Origin: Candidatus Cloacimonadota bacterium
Lineage (GTDB): Bacteria; Cloacimonadota; Cloacimonadia; Cloacimonadales; TCS61
Assembly (NCBI GenBank): GCA_030600585.1
Contig: JAUVLU010000022.1
Coordinates: forward strand, 1 to 43,648
Reading direction: 5' to 3'
DNA: 43,648 nt
Part shown: piece after piece, positions 24,409 to 32,847 of the stretch
How the letters are laid out: every line of letters starts with the position of its first letter
Position numbering within the stretch: position 1 is the first letter of the stretch
Notes under the pieces: generated by a model
What the model saw: the letters and a program-made list of their open reading frames with translations, nothing else
Database searches by the model: none
Told to the model about the DNA's origin: nothing
Made by a program: the position numbers and the translations under genes

Positions 24409-26424
24409 ATGACGAACACAACTACGGAAAATAATCCTTACATGGCTGAACTCAATGAAAAATTGCAGAATGAGATCAACGACCGGATCAAGATTGAAGA
24501 AGAACTTCAGAGAAAGAATCATGATTTAGAATTAATTCTAAAAACTTCAAGATATATAAATTCCAGTTTAAATATTACTGAAGTATTTCAAAGAATAGCC
24601 ATTGCCGTGATGGATCATCTCAATTCTTACGGATGTGCTATTTACCTTATTTCAAAAGATGGAAAATTACTGCTCCCGCGGTTTGTTATTGATCCCGTTT
24701 ACGAAAAAGAGATCTTGGCAACACCGTTAGATATTAATTCAAGTTTTACCGGCAAAGTTGTAAAAGCAAAGAAAAGTATGATGTTCAACGATGCCGGACC
24801 TAATGAAAACGGATTTCAGATTCCCGGTACAACAGAAGAAGAGGAAGAAAGAATTATTGCTGCTCCTCTTATCTTCAAGAATGAAGTATTTGGTGCTATC
24901 TGTCTGAACAGGATCGGACCTTATTTTTCTGAAAATGATTTGAACCTGCTTGATACTTTTGCAAATTATGTCACCACATCTGTTAAAAATGCACAGAATT
25001 ATCAAAAATTTCAGCGTGAGATACTTGAACGTACTTCTGCTGAAAAAGCAAAAGAAAAGAGTGATAGAAAATTCAATGATCTACGGACTAATATCCCTGT
25101 TGGGTTATTCAGATCTACTCCCGAAGGAAAATTCCTATCTGCTAATCCAGCGATGGTTTCAATGTTTGGGTTCGATTCAGAACAAGAATTTCTCTCTACT
25201 CCGGCTACTGAATTATATCCAAAGATAAAAAGCAGGAATAAGCTTCTTTCAATATTAGGAAAAGAGAATAGTGTCCAAAATTATGAGGTTAAACTACAAA
25301 AAAAGAATGGTGTAAAACTTTGGTGTTTGCTAAGTATCAATATTATTTACGATGATTCCGGAAATTGGATATATCAGGATGGAATCGTTACTGATATCTC
25401 TAAAGAAAAAATGACTGCAAAGAACCTGGCCAAAACACAATTCCGTCTGGCAACCATATTAGACAACGTTCCTAATATTACTTTATATGAAACTGGTGGT
25501 ACAGAGGAATTTGTTTCAAAAAATATTTCTAAGATGTTAGGATATCCAGCAGAAGATTTTGTAAACGATAAAGAAAAATTTTCTTCGTTAATTCATCCGG
25601 ATGACAAAAAATATATAAAGCAAAAATATTTAGAATGGGAAAAAAACAATAAAAGTGGTATTCTCACATCATGGTTCAGGGTTAAAAAATCAGATGGTAC
25701 TTACATTTGGATCGAAGATAGAAAGTTAGAAATCACAGGTAAAGATAATACAAAATATACTGCAGGTATAAATATCGATATCACAAATCTCAAGAATGCA
25801 GAAGAACAGTTAAAAGAAAGTTACAATACTTTGCAGCGCATTCTTGAAGAAACCGTTGAAGGACTCGTTCAAGCAGTTGAAATGCGTGACCCATACACCG
25901 CTGGTCATCAACGACGTGTATCTGATCTTGCTGCTGTTATCGGTAAAGAAATGGGATTTCCTAAAGAAAAAATTAATGGGCTTAAATTGGCAGCATTAGT
26001 ACACGATATTGGAAAGATTAATATCCCTGCCGAAATTCTGAGTAAACCGGGAAAACTCACAACACCCGAATTTAATCTTATAAAAATGCACCCTCAAACA
26101 GGTTATGATATTTTAAAGTCTATTGAATTCCCCTGGCCTATTGCCGAAATCGTCCTTCAACATCAGGAACGATATGATGGATCTGCTTATCCGAAGGGCT
26201 TGAAAGGCACAGAAATACACATAAAAGCACGAATACTGGCTGTAGCAGATGTTATTGAGGCTATGTCTTCTCATCGGCCTTATAGGCCTTCTCTTGGAAT
26301 TGATTCTGCCTTAGAAGAAATTGAAAAAAACAAAAATATCTTATATGATCCGGAAGTAGCTGATGTATGTTTAAAATTATTCAGAGAAAAAGGTTACAAA
26401 TTTCCTAAAGTAACTATTAATTAG
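24409..26424 (+). CDS. GAF-PAS-PAS-HD-GYP protein, putative c-di-GMP phosphodiesterase
   Basis: The protein has 671 residues. A coiled coil (about 10-40) leads into a GAF domain (about 50-200), PAS (about 222-340), PAS with PAC (about 345-465, WFRVKKSDGTYIWIEDR), and HD-GYP (about 480-671). Metal-binding residues are H500 (AGHQRR), H532-D533 (VHDIGK) and H585. The signature reads HQERYDGSAYP in place of the more usual HHERxDGxGYP, so two positions differ (Q586, A in GYP). The HD core is intact and hydrolysis of c-di-GMP is the likely activity. There is no strong Shine-Dalgarno, so expression is probably coupled to the receiver-PAS gene. Its stop faces a convergent gene only 6 bp away. Confidence 0.88.
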   Translation: MTNTTTENNPYMAELNEKLQNEINDRIKIEEELQRKNHDLELILKTSRYINSSLNITEVFQRIAIAVMDHLNSYGCAIYLISKDGKLLLPRFVIDPVYEKEILATPLDINSSFTGKVVKAKKSMMFNDAGPNENGFQIPGTTEEEEERIIAAPLIFKNEVFGAICLNRIGPYFSENDLNLLDTFANYVTTSVKNAQNYQKFQREILERTSAEKAKEKSDRKFNDLRTNIPVGLFRSTPEGKFLSANPAMVSMFGFDSEQEFLSTPATELYPKIKSRNKLLSILGKENSVQNYEVKLQKKNGVKLWCLLSINIIYDDSGNWIYQDGIVTDISKEKMTAKNLAKTQFRLATILDNVPNITLYETGGTEEFVSKNISKMLGYPAEDFVNDKEKFSSLIHPDDKKYIKQKYLEWEKNNKSGILTSWFRVKKSDGTYIWIEDRKLEITGKDNTKYTAGINIDITNLKNAEEQLKESYNTLQRILEETVEGLVQAVEMRDPYTAGHQRRVSDLAAVIGKEMGFPKEKINGLKLAALVHDIGKINIPAEILSKPGKLTTPEFNLIKMHPQTGYDILKSIEFPWPIAEIVLQHQERYDGSAYPKGLKGTEIHIKARILAVADVIEAMSSHRPYRPSLGIDSALEEIEKNKNILYDPEVADVCLKLFREKGYKFPKVTIN

Positions 26425-26430
26425 AACTTG

Positions 26431-26862
26431 TTATTTAAAAAAACTATTTCTTTCAAATGGCGAATTATACTGTTTAAATTCAACTATGAATTTTATATTT
26501 TCAGAAGGATTATAATTTAATTGAAAATTTGGCAGAATTTTTGAAGTATTGTCATTATTACCGTCAAATTCAATTCCGCCTTTATACATTGCAGAACCAA
26601 AATTCACAATATTCAGATCTACTTTCAAATTTAATTTAGGACTAAATTTATAATTCAAATGATTTGTATATACCGATTCATAAGCACTCTGGCTGTTAGA
26701 AGAAATACTACTGCTGAATGACATTGAATGATTCATCGTAAGATTATTCATATTTATCATTGATGGCATTAGCAATTCAGGAGTAAACGCATTGTTTATT
26801 ATTTCTGCATTCAAAATCACCATAGAAGTAATAAGGATAATTATTATTAATACTTTTTTCAT
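26431..26862 (-). CDS. Small exported protein of unknown function
   Basis: The protein has 143 residues. A signal peptide (MKKVLIIIILITSMVILNA) precedes a Ser/Asn/Met-rich segment (SMSFSSSISSNSQSAYES) and then beta-like sequence with alternating hydrophobics (YKFSPKLNLKVDLNIVNFG; FQLNYNPSENIKFIVEFKQY). It looks like a short beta-rich periplasmic or outer-membrane protein. A GGGGGAGAG ribosome-binding site supports the start. It follows coaE after 61 bp and may be the last gene of that unit, or have its own promoter. I do not recognise a family. Confidence 0.65.
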   Translation of the reverse strand: MKKVLIIIILITSMVILNAEIINNAFTPELLMPSMINMNNLTMNHSMSFSSSISSNSQSAYESVYTNHLNYKFSPKLNLKVDLNIVNFGSAMYKGGIEFDGNNDNTSKILPNFQLNYNPSENIKFIVEFKQYNSPFERNSFFK

Positions 26863-26923
26863 CTCTCCCCCATATCTTGGTTACATATTTGAATTCTCAA
26901 TTTTGATGTCAATTTTTTTAACA

Positions 26924-27550
26924 TTAAAGTAAATCATCAACTTCTTTGAATTTTCTATTATTGATTTCTAATAGAACTTTTTTCAATTTATTTTTTAATG
27001 AACTTATGGAAGTATTATTTTCGATATTTATATCAGCTTTCTTTTGCTTAGCAGAAGCAGGCATCTGTGAAGAAATCCGCTGCAAAGCTTCTTCTTTAGA
27101 TATTGTTCCCCTGATCATCAGTCGTTCTAATTGAATTTCTTTATTAGCCCGGATATTGATAACAAGATCAAAAGCATTTTCAAGATGATCTTCAAAGAGA
27201 AGTGGAATTTCAAAAATAAGAATTTCATGCGTTCTTATATTAATTATTTGCTGCATTCTCTTTTTGATTTCCGGATGCAGAAGCTCATTGAGTTGTTTTC
27301 TTTTCTCCGCAGAATCAAAAATAATTTTCCCGAGCTTTGCTCGATCAACAAAGCCATTAAGAATAATTTCCTCTCCAAAAATATCTTCAATTTTGTTTAT
27401 GAAATATTTCTCTTCAAATAATTCATGCCCGATCTTATCAGCATAGAATACTGAGAAATTTTGCTCTTCAAACCATTTGGAAACAACCGATTTTCCAGAA
27501 GCTATTCCGCCTGTTATTGCAACCAAAAAGGGGCGATCAGGATGTTTCAT
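26924..27550 (-). CDS. coaE: Dephospho-CoA kinase
   Basis: The 208-residue enzyme catalyses the last step of coenzyme A synthesis, phosphorylating the ribose 3'-OH of dephospho-CoA. The P-loop GGIASGKS lies near residue 14. DKIGHELFE and the LLHPEIKKRM lid segment are diagnostic, as is FEIPLLFE. AAGG lies six bases before the ATG. The start overlaps the end of cdaA by 14 bp, so it is part of the same operon. It has normal length. Confidence 0.95.
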   Translation of the reverse strand: MKHPDRPFLVAITGGIASGKSVVSKWFEEQNFSVFYADKIGHELFEEKYFINKIEDIFGEEIILNGFVDRAKLGKIIFDSAEKRKQLNELLHPEIKKRMQQIINIRTHEILIFEIPLLFEDHLENAFDLVINIRANKEIQLERLMIRGTISKEEALQRISSQMPASAKQKKADINIENNTSISSLKNKLKKVLLEINNRKFKEVDDLL

Positions 27551-28280
27551 CCTTTATCCTTTGTGATAGTTCATCAATTGTAAGTCCAATATGAATTACA
27601 CCATTTTTTGCAACCGATATCTTGCCGGTTTCTTCCGAAACGATTATAGAAAAAGCATCCGAATTTTCTGTTACACCTACTCCCGCAAGATGACGTGTTC
27701 CCAGTTTTTGTGAATATTCTACACTTTCGGAAAGAGGTAATACAACCTTAACTGCATACAATCTTTCATTCCGAACGATAACAGCACCGTCATGAAGAAT
27801 TGTTTTGTTGTTGAATATAGTGAGAAGCAATTTCACAGAGATCTGAGCATCGATGATCTCCCCGCTTTCGATGAAATTATCCAGTCTTCTCTTATTCTCA
27901 ATAATTATTATTGCACCAATTTTCCTGAAAGACATAATAGAGACTGCATTTAAAAGTGGAGAATAGAAAGATTTTTTAGCACTTTTGAAAAGTGTCCTCA
28001 TATCATGGGTCTGCGTAATACGAACAAATAAATTCCTGATTTCATGCTGAAATAGAACTATAAAGATAATAATCCAATAATCTTTGAATACATTTAGAAT
28101 GGAAGTCATCATATTTAGTTTAAATAACGATGCAGTTAAATATATTACAAACACACCAAACAAACCTAACAACATTTGATAACCACCACTCTTCATTAAA
28201 AGAATAAAAACTCTATATAAAATAAATGCGACTATAATTATGTCGATCACATCAGTGATTTTTGGTATAAAAATATTCAT
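27537..28280 (-). CDS. cdaA: Diadenylate cyclase (CdaA/DisA_N family)
   Basis: The 247-residue protein would make cyclic di-AMP from two ATP. About three N-terminal transmembrane helices (residues 10-80) precede a DisA_N (DAC) domain. DGA is present at 164-166 (LHDGAVIV). The second motif, normally RHR, reads R196-H197-L198 (GTRHLAG). The first two residues are kept and the third is replaced by Leu. The reading is unambiguous in the DNA (CGT CAT CTT). Loss of an Arg that takes part in nucleotide contact could alter activity, or this may be a lineage variant. Its ATG overlaps the folP stop (TAATG), and coaE overlaps its 3' end. Confidence 0.9.
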   Translation of the reverse strand: MNIFIPKITDVIDIIIVAFILYRVFILLMKSGGYQMLLGLFGVFVIYLTASLFKLNMMTSILNVFKDYWIIIFIVLFQHEIRNLFVRITQTHDMRTLFKSAKKSFYSPLLNAVSIMSFRKIGAIIIIENKRRLDNFIESGEIIDAQISVKLLLTIFNNKTILHDGAVIVRNERLYAVKVVLPLSESVEYSQKLGTRHLAGVGVTENSDAFSIIVSEETGKISVAKNGVIHIGLTIDELSQRIKDETS

Positions 28281-29479
28281 TATATCTTCCTTATTTCTTT
28301 CATAACTTTTAGAAATCTTCTATGTTCCTGCACATCATGAACACGGATTATTTCTATATCATTTTGGAACGCATAAGCAGCCGCAGCAAGGCTTCCCGAA
28401 AGTCGCTCCGTTGGTCTCGAATCAATAATATTTCCAATAAAACTTTTACGTGACGCACCCAAAAGTATTGGAACTCCAAGACATTTGAATTCAGATATTT
28501 TCTTCAAGATAACAAGGTTATCTTCCTGTCTCTTTCCAAAACCAATTCCCGGATCAATAATTATTCGCTCTCTCAAAATTCCATTCTCTTCACAAAAATT
28601 AATTCGCTCCTCAAAGAAATCCAATAGTTCTTCAATTACATCTTCGTAATATGGATTTTCCTGCATTTTTTCAGGCGTTCCCTGCATATGCATCAATATC
28701 ACCGGCACTTGGGGAAAATTTTGTAATACTTTTATCATATTAGCATCAAACTTCAAAGCACTGATATCATTTAGTATGGAAGCTCCTGCCTGCATTGCTT
28801 CTTTTGCAACTTCAGCTTTAGTTGTATCGATAGAAATTGGAATATCGGAATGTTTACGCAATTCCTTAATGATCGGGATAACCCGTTCTATCTCTGTTTC
28901 CGCATCTACCTTCTCAGCTCCGGGGCGCGTTGATTCACCGCCGATATCAATAATATCAGCTCCCTCACCGATCATTTCCAATGCTCGTTCTACAGCTTTT
29001 TCTGTATCAAGATATTTATTCCCGTCAGAAAAGCTATCGGGTGTAACATTGAGGATCCCTATTATCTTTGTATCATTTAATTCCAATTGTATTCCATTAC
29101 AATTAAGAATTTTAGAGTGTGGATTTTCTAATCTATCTATACTTTTAATCAAGTCTTGTTTTATTTTCGGAAGACCGAAAATTGTTTGATGATCCAGTTT
29201 TTCTACCAATTTTTTAATTTTATCAAGATTTCCCAAAAGGATCACATCACTGATTTCTAATTTGCCATTTACTACTCCTCGTGCAACAGCAGCATCACCG
29301 CCGATTGAGAGCATTTCCTGTTTCAGTATATTTGCAGCACCAAGCTTTATATCGGTAAGTTTTATTGAAAGTCCAACAGTTTTTACAGCCATCACTTCAA
29401 CACCTTGTGAAGAGACCTTGATCTTCTCTAATTCCCTCCTGGCATCTTGTAATGAATAAATACTTAATATCCTGTTCAT
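28280..29479 (-). CDS. folP: Dihydropteroate synthase with N-terminal extension
   Basis: The 399-residue protein joins p-aminobenzoate to the pterin diphosphate in folate synthesis. The TIM-barrel DHPS domain starts near residue 130: ILNVTPDSFSDG, then IDIGGESTRPGA, DISALKFD, ILMHMQGTP and GIGFGKRQEDN. All catalytic loops are present. Normal DHPS is about 270-280 residues; here about 120 extra residues precede it (for example MAVKTVGLSIKLTDIKLGAAN). Similar extensions occur, as far as I recall, in DHPS of some anaerobes and archaea, with unclear role. tonB ends 14 bp upstream and cdaA overlaps its stop. Confidence 0.94.
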   Translation of the reverse strand: MNRILSIYSLQDARRELEKIKVSSQGVEVMAVKTVGLSIKLTDIKLGAANILKQEMLSIGGDAAVARGVVNGKLEISDVILLGNLDKIKKLVEKLDHQTIFGLPKIKQDLIKSIDRLENPHSKILNCNGIQLELNDTKIIGILNVTPDSFSDGNKYLDTEKAVERALEMIGEGADIIDIGGESTRPGAEKVDAETEIERVIPIIKELRKHSDIPISIDTTKAEVAKEAMQAGASILNDISALKFDANMIKVLQNFPQVPVILMHMQGTPEKMQENPYYEDVIEELLDFFEERINFCEENGILRERIIIDPGIGFGKRQEDNLVILKKISEFKCLGVPILLGASRKSFIGNIIDSRPTERLSGSLAAAAYAFQNDIEIIRVHDVQEHRRFLKVMKEIRKI

Positions 29480-29493
29480 CTATTATTCTCCAA

Positions 29494-30255
29494 CTATTTC
29501 AACTCATAAATAAAGGTAATTACACCTTTCTGAACAATATCCTGAGAGATAGGATTGAACTTCCATTGGCTTATTGCACCTAAACTATTGAATTCAAATT
29601 GCGGGTTTGCTTTTTGTATTACAACAATATTTGTGACAGAACCATCTGGAAGAACATCGAATTTCAACTTAACTTTCAAATTTTGCTGCAAACCTTCAGG
29701 ATAGGTTGGAATTACCTCAATTAATCTTTTACGGTTTGTGATCTCACCTTCCAAAATGTAGGGAGAATCACTTTCGCTTTCTCCAAAAAGTCTATTCGTG
29801 AGTGAATTCAAATATTCGTCATTTGTGAGGGCAGCAGTATCTTCAGCATTACTGATCTCAGATGTGTTGATGAAATTCTCATCTATTTTGCTTCTTATTT
29901 TAGTTTGGGAATTCCCAATTTTATTATTCATATCAAGTTGGTTAAAAGCTGTTTCTTCATGTTCGGGTATGTAAACCGATTCTTCTGATTTAGAAAATGT
30001 TTTCGGCAGATCCACTTTCTTAGGTATCAAATTACTCATTCTGCCAATATCTTGTGTATCTGAAGTTTTTGCCGATTGTGATAATGGCGAAATAAATCTT
30101 TTGTTATTTGCACTTTCATTAAAACCGAATTCGATATACTCGATGCGTTTATAAACATTTTCGGGTAAAATTGAAAAATGGATAAATACAGCAATTCCAA
30201 TTAGTATAATATGCAGAGAGAGAGAAGTTAGAATTCCTATATTTTTTTCACTCAT
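29494..30255 (-). CDS. tonB: TonB-like energy-transducing protein
   Basis: Start chosen at 30255: this Met begins MSEKNIGILTSLSLHIILIG just before the transmembrane helix (about 9-29), and it lies one base after the exbD stop. A longer frame from 30327 would overlap exbD by 71 bp. The 253-residue protein has the TonB plan: one N-terminal helix, a long low-complexity periplasmic linker, and a C-terminal TonB domain (YPEGLQQNLKVKLKFDVLPD; SLGAISQWKFNPI). With ExbB/ExbD it passes proton-motive force to outer-membrane receptors. The linker is Ser/Asn/Glu-rich, not Pro-rich as in E. coli TonB. No TonB-dependent receptor is in the window. Confidence 0.86.
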   Translation of the reverse strand: MSEKNIGILTSLSLHIILIGIAVFIHFSILPENVYKRIEYIEFGFNESANNKRFISPLSQSAKTSDTQDIGRMSNLIPKKVDLPKTFSKSEESVYIPEHEETAFNQLDMNNKIGNSQTKIRSKIDENFINTSEISNAEDTAALTNDEYLNSLTNRLFGESESDSPYILEGEITNRKRLIEVIPTYPEGLQQNLKVKLKFDVLPDGSVTNIVVIQKANPQFEFNSLGAISQWKFNPISQDIVQKGVITFIYELK

Positions 30256-30256
30256 T

Positions 30257-30673
30257 TTATTTTCTAATTTCCTCGATTTGAATTTCGGTTGCGATGAAAA
30301 ATCTGTTAGTTCCGGATAATTTGGCAATATCCAAAAGTTTTACTACATTTTTCAATTGTACTGTTTCATCTGCTCGAACCACTACAACCTGCTCAGGGTC
30401 TTCGATCAGCTTCCTATTCAATACTTCAGGAAGTTCTTCCCATCTTACAATTTCGTTATTGATAAAAATTTCATTATTCTTTGTAAGTGTGAGACTGATG
30501 TTTTTATTAAATTCATTCTGTTGGGAATTTGAACCGGGCAGATCGACCTTAATACCGGAATGTGTAATAAAATTTGAAGAGATCAGGAGGAAGATAAGCA
30601 GGAGAAAGATAACATCCGTAAATGAGATCAATCCGATTGTTGAGATCCGCTTTTTCCTCGTTTTAATTATCAT
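30257..30673 (-). CDS. exbD: ExbD/TolR family protein
   Basis: The 138-residue protein has one transmembrane helix (about 14-33) holding the essential Asp20 in SFTDVIFLLLIFLL, the proton-path residue of ExbD/TolR. A short periplasmic domain follows, ending near EQVVVVRADETVQLKNVVKL. It overlaps exbB by 11 bp upstream, and tonB starts one base after its stop, so it is the middle of an exbB-exbD-tonB unit. Whether it serves TonB or Tol cannot be told from this subunit alone; the downstream TonB-like gene favours TonB. Confidence 0.92.
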   Translation of the reverse strand: MIIKTRKKRISTIGLISFTDVIFLLLIFLLISSNFITHSGIKVDLPGSNSQQNEFNKNISLTLTKNNEIFINNEIVRWEELPEVLNRKLIEDPEQVVVVRADETVQLKNVVKLLDIAKLSGTNRFFIATEIQIEEIRK

Positions 30674-31331
30674 CCTTCATACCTCTAATATTATAGATAA
30701 ATTCATTTGTATTCTCTTCCATTTCGTGAGCAAGATCTTCAACCTTCCCAATTAGATAATTATAAAACAGGATCGCAATAATTCCAACTGTAAGCCCTCC
30801 AATCGTAGTTATCAATGCTTCCCAAATACCATTTGCCAGCAAGCTGATATCAACTCCACCACCGGTTTCACCTAATCTCATAAAAACTTTTACCATGCCG
30901 GTTACTGTTCCCAAAAAACCGATAAGAGGTGCTACTGCTGCGAATGTAGCCAGTGTCCCAAGATTCTTTTCCAGAAGATGGATCTCTTTATTTACAGCAG
31001 CTTCTATCACTTCTTTTGTTTCATCCATTCCTCTATCCAGAACACTTATCGCTTTGGCTATTATGTTAGCTATCGGACTGCTATTTCTGTCTTCGCATAC
31101 ACGAATTGCTATCTCAAGTTTCTTCTCACCAAGATATCCATAAACTTCCTGCAGAAATTCCTCTTCGTTCTTATGTGACTTTTTCAGTTTGACCAATCTC
31201 TCTATTATTATCGATAATGCAGCAATCGATATGATAAATAAAATTATCATTAAGAAACCGCCTTTCGAAGCTATCGAGAATAAGCTGGTCTCCACTGGAA
31301 CGTCAGCTGCCAAAACTATTAAATTCATCAT
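30663..31331 (-). CDS. exbB: ExbB/TolQ/MotA family proton channel protein
   Basis: The 222-residue protein has three transmembrane segments (about 25-45, 125-150, 170-195). The MotA_TolQ_ExbB domain carries LATFAAVAPLIGFLGTVTGM and WEALITTIGGLTVGIIAIL. It forms the pentameric channel around ExbD. Two start codons are adjacent (31331 and 31328). AGGAGG lies only one base before the first and four before the second, so initiation at 31328 is more likely. It leads the minus-strand run exbB-exbD-tonB-folP-cdaA-coaE, facing aroC divergently. Confidence 0.93.
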   Translation of the reverse strand: MMNLIVLAADVPVETSLFSIASKGGFLMIILFIISIAALSIIIERLVKLKKSHKNEEEFLQEVYGYLGEKKLEIAIRVCEDRNSSPIANIIAKAISVLDRGMDETKEVIEAAVNKEIHLLEKNLGTLATFAAVAPLIGFLGTVTGMVKVFMRLGETGGGVDISLLANGIWEALITTIGGLTVGIIAILFYNYLIGKVEDLAHEMEENTNEFIYNIRGMKDDN

Positions 31332-31424
31332 TCCTCCTCACGAAATATGTACGCCGAATAGAAGGAATCTGCTAATATTGTCAAATTATCTTTTGGCAAA
31401 TCTTCAAGGTCTTTGAATTGTGGT

Positions 31425-31458
31425 AAACCTTCAAGGTTTTTGGAAACCTTAAAGGTTT
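31425..31458. repeat. Tandem palindromes AAACCTT-N-AAGGTTT in the exbB/aroC divergent region
   Basis: Two 15-bp palindromes lie at 31425-31439 (AAACCTTCAAGGTTT) and 31444-31458 (AAACCTTAAAGGTTT), 19 bp centre to centre. A related half site, TTTGAAGGTTTTA, lies at 31474-31486. They lie between two divergent start codons, where an operator would be expected. However, AACCTTNAAGGTTT units are also known as common dispersed intergenic repeats, so regulatory function is only a possibility. Confidence 0.55.
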
Positions 31459-31545
31459 AATGTGTTTGAGATACTTTGAAGGTTTTATTTGACATTGAAT
31501 CTGTGTATTCAATCATATCCGCAGTTAAGAATAAAGGATAAGAAT

Positions 31546-32847
31546 ATGAGATCGAACAGTTATGAGAAATATTATGGGATAACCACTTTCGGTGAGAGTC
31601 ATGGGAAGGTAATTGGAGTAGTTATTGAAGATGTAAAACCTGGTATCGAGTTCCCGTTAGAAAGGATTCGGAATGCTCTGAACAAGCGTAAACCCGGCAA
31701 GGGAACATTTTCATCCGCAAGAAAAGAAAAGGATGAACTTCAAATTTTATCAGGTGTTTTCGATGGTAAAACCACCGGAATGCCGATCTGTTTAATTGTA
31801 TATAATGAAGATGCCCGCAGCAAAGATTATGAACATTTAAAAGATCTGTTCCGTCCTGGACATGCAGATTTCTCATATTTCAAAAAATTCAAGATCTATG
31901 ACCATCGCGGCGGCGGCAGAGCTTCCGGCAGAGAGACGATCTCACGAGTTGCAGCTTCCGGATTAGTTGAAAATATTTTAAAAGATATACAAATTAATAT
32001 CTATCCGGTAAAAATCGGGAAATTTGAAACAACTCAAACCGATCTTTCTTTCCAAAATGAATTATCATGGCGCGATAAAACAAATTATAAGAACCTAATT
32101 GAGTATTTGAACAACATAAAAAATGAAGGAAACTCGATTGGCGGAATCGTTGAAGTAAAGATCACAAATATTCCTGCCGGATTGGGAGATCCTGTTTTTG
32201 AGAAACTCGATGCAAATCTGGCAAAAGCTATTCTTTCGATAGGCGCAGTGAAAGGAATAGAATTTGGAGATGGTTTTTGTTTTGCAGCCCTGAAGGGAGA
32301 TGAAGCGAATGATCAGATGAATAAGAAAGGATTTATTACAAATCATAACGGTGGGATTATAGGTGGAATAAGCACGGGAAACGATCTCATATTTCGTTTT
32401 GCAGTCAAACCCACTCCCTCAATAAACATAACTCAGAAAACAGTAACAAAAGATAATAAAGAAGTTGAATTCAAATCTCACGGAAGACATGATATTTGCA
32501 TTATCCCGCGAATTATTCCGGTTGCAGAGGCAATGATAAAACTTGTTCTATCAGATGCAATAAGTCATCAAAAATTGATCTCAAACGAAAATTTGCAATT
32601 ATCCGATTATCGAGAAGCAATCGATAAAATCGATGAAGATATTCTAACAGCACTTGGCAGAAGACAAAAAATATCCGAACTGATCGGAAAAGTTAAACGA
32701 GAAAACAAAATTCAGATCGAGGACAAAGAACGCGAAGAAGAGCTTCTTACAAGACTGAAACAGAAAGCTAAATTATGGAATATCGATGAATCACTTGTTA
32801 CAAATATCTGGAATAATATTCTATCCGAAAGCAAAAAAAGACAATGA
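31546..32847 (+). CDS. aroC: Chorismate synthase fused to AroQ-type chorismate mutase
   Basis: The start at 31546 is chosen because AAAGGA lies seven bases upstream and AroC homology begins at once (SYEKYYGITTFGESHGK). The frame is open from 31489, but that part has no ribosome-binding site. Residues 1 to about 345 are chorismate synthase (EPSP to chorismate, FMN-dependent): FGESHGK, RPGHADFSYFKKF, HRGGGRASGRET. Residues about 350-433 are an AroQ helical chorismate mutase: YREAIDKIDEDILTALGRRQ and the I-GKVKRENK stretch with the usual Arg/Lys residues. The fusion joins the branch-point producer to the first step of Phe/Tyr synthesis. Its stop overlaps the aroD-aroE gene by four bases. Confidence 0.93.
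   Translation: MRSNSYEKYYGITTFGESHGKVIGVVIEDVKPGIEFPLERIRNALNKRKPGKGTFSSARKEKDELQILSGVFDGKTTGMPICLIVYNEDARSKDYEHLKDLFRPGHADFSYFKKFKIYDHRGGGRASGRETISRVAASGLVENILKDIQINIYPVKIGKFETTQTDLSFQNELSWRDKTNYKNLIEYLNNIKNEGNSIGGIVEVKITNIPAGLGDPVFEKLDANLAKAILSIGAVKGIEFGDGFCFAALKGDEANDQMNKKGFITNHNGGIIGGISTGNDLIFRFAVKPTPSINITQKTVTKDNKEVEFKSHGRHDICIIPRIIPVAEAMIKLVLSDAISHQKLISNENLQLSDYREAIDKIDEDILTALGRRQKISELIGKVKRENKIQIEDKEREEELLTRLKQKAKLWNIDESLVTNIWNNILSESKKRQ

Noticed and set aside
30256-30327. Longer TonB start at 30327
   Set aside because: It would lie inside exbD and add 24 hydrophilic residues ahead of the membrane helix; the Met at 30255 directly follows the exbD stop.
31332-31545. Riboswitch or attenuator ahead of aroC
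   Set aside because: Only short palindromic repeats are visible; there is no Trp/Phe/Tyr-rich leader peptide and no terminator/antiterminator pair.
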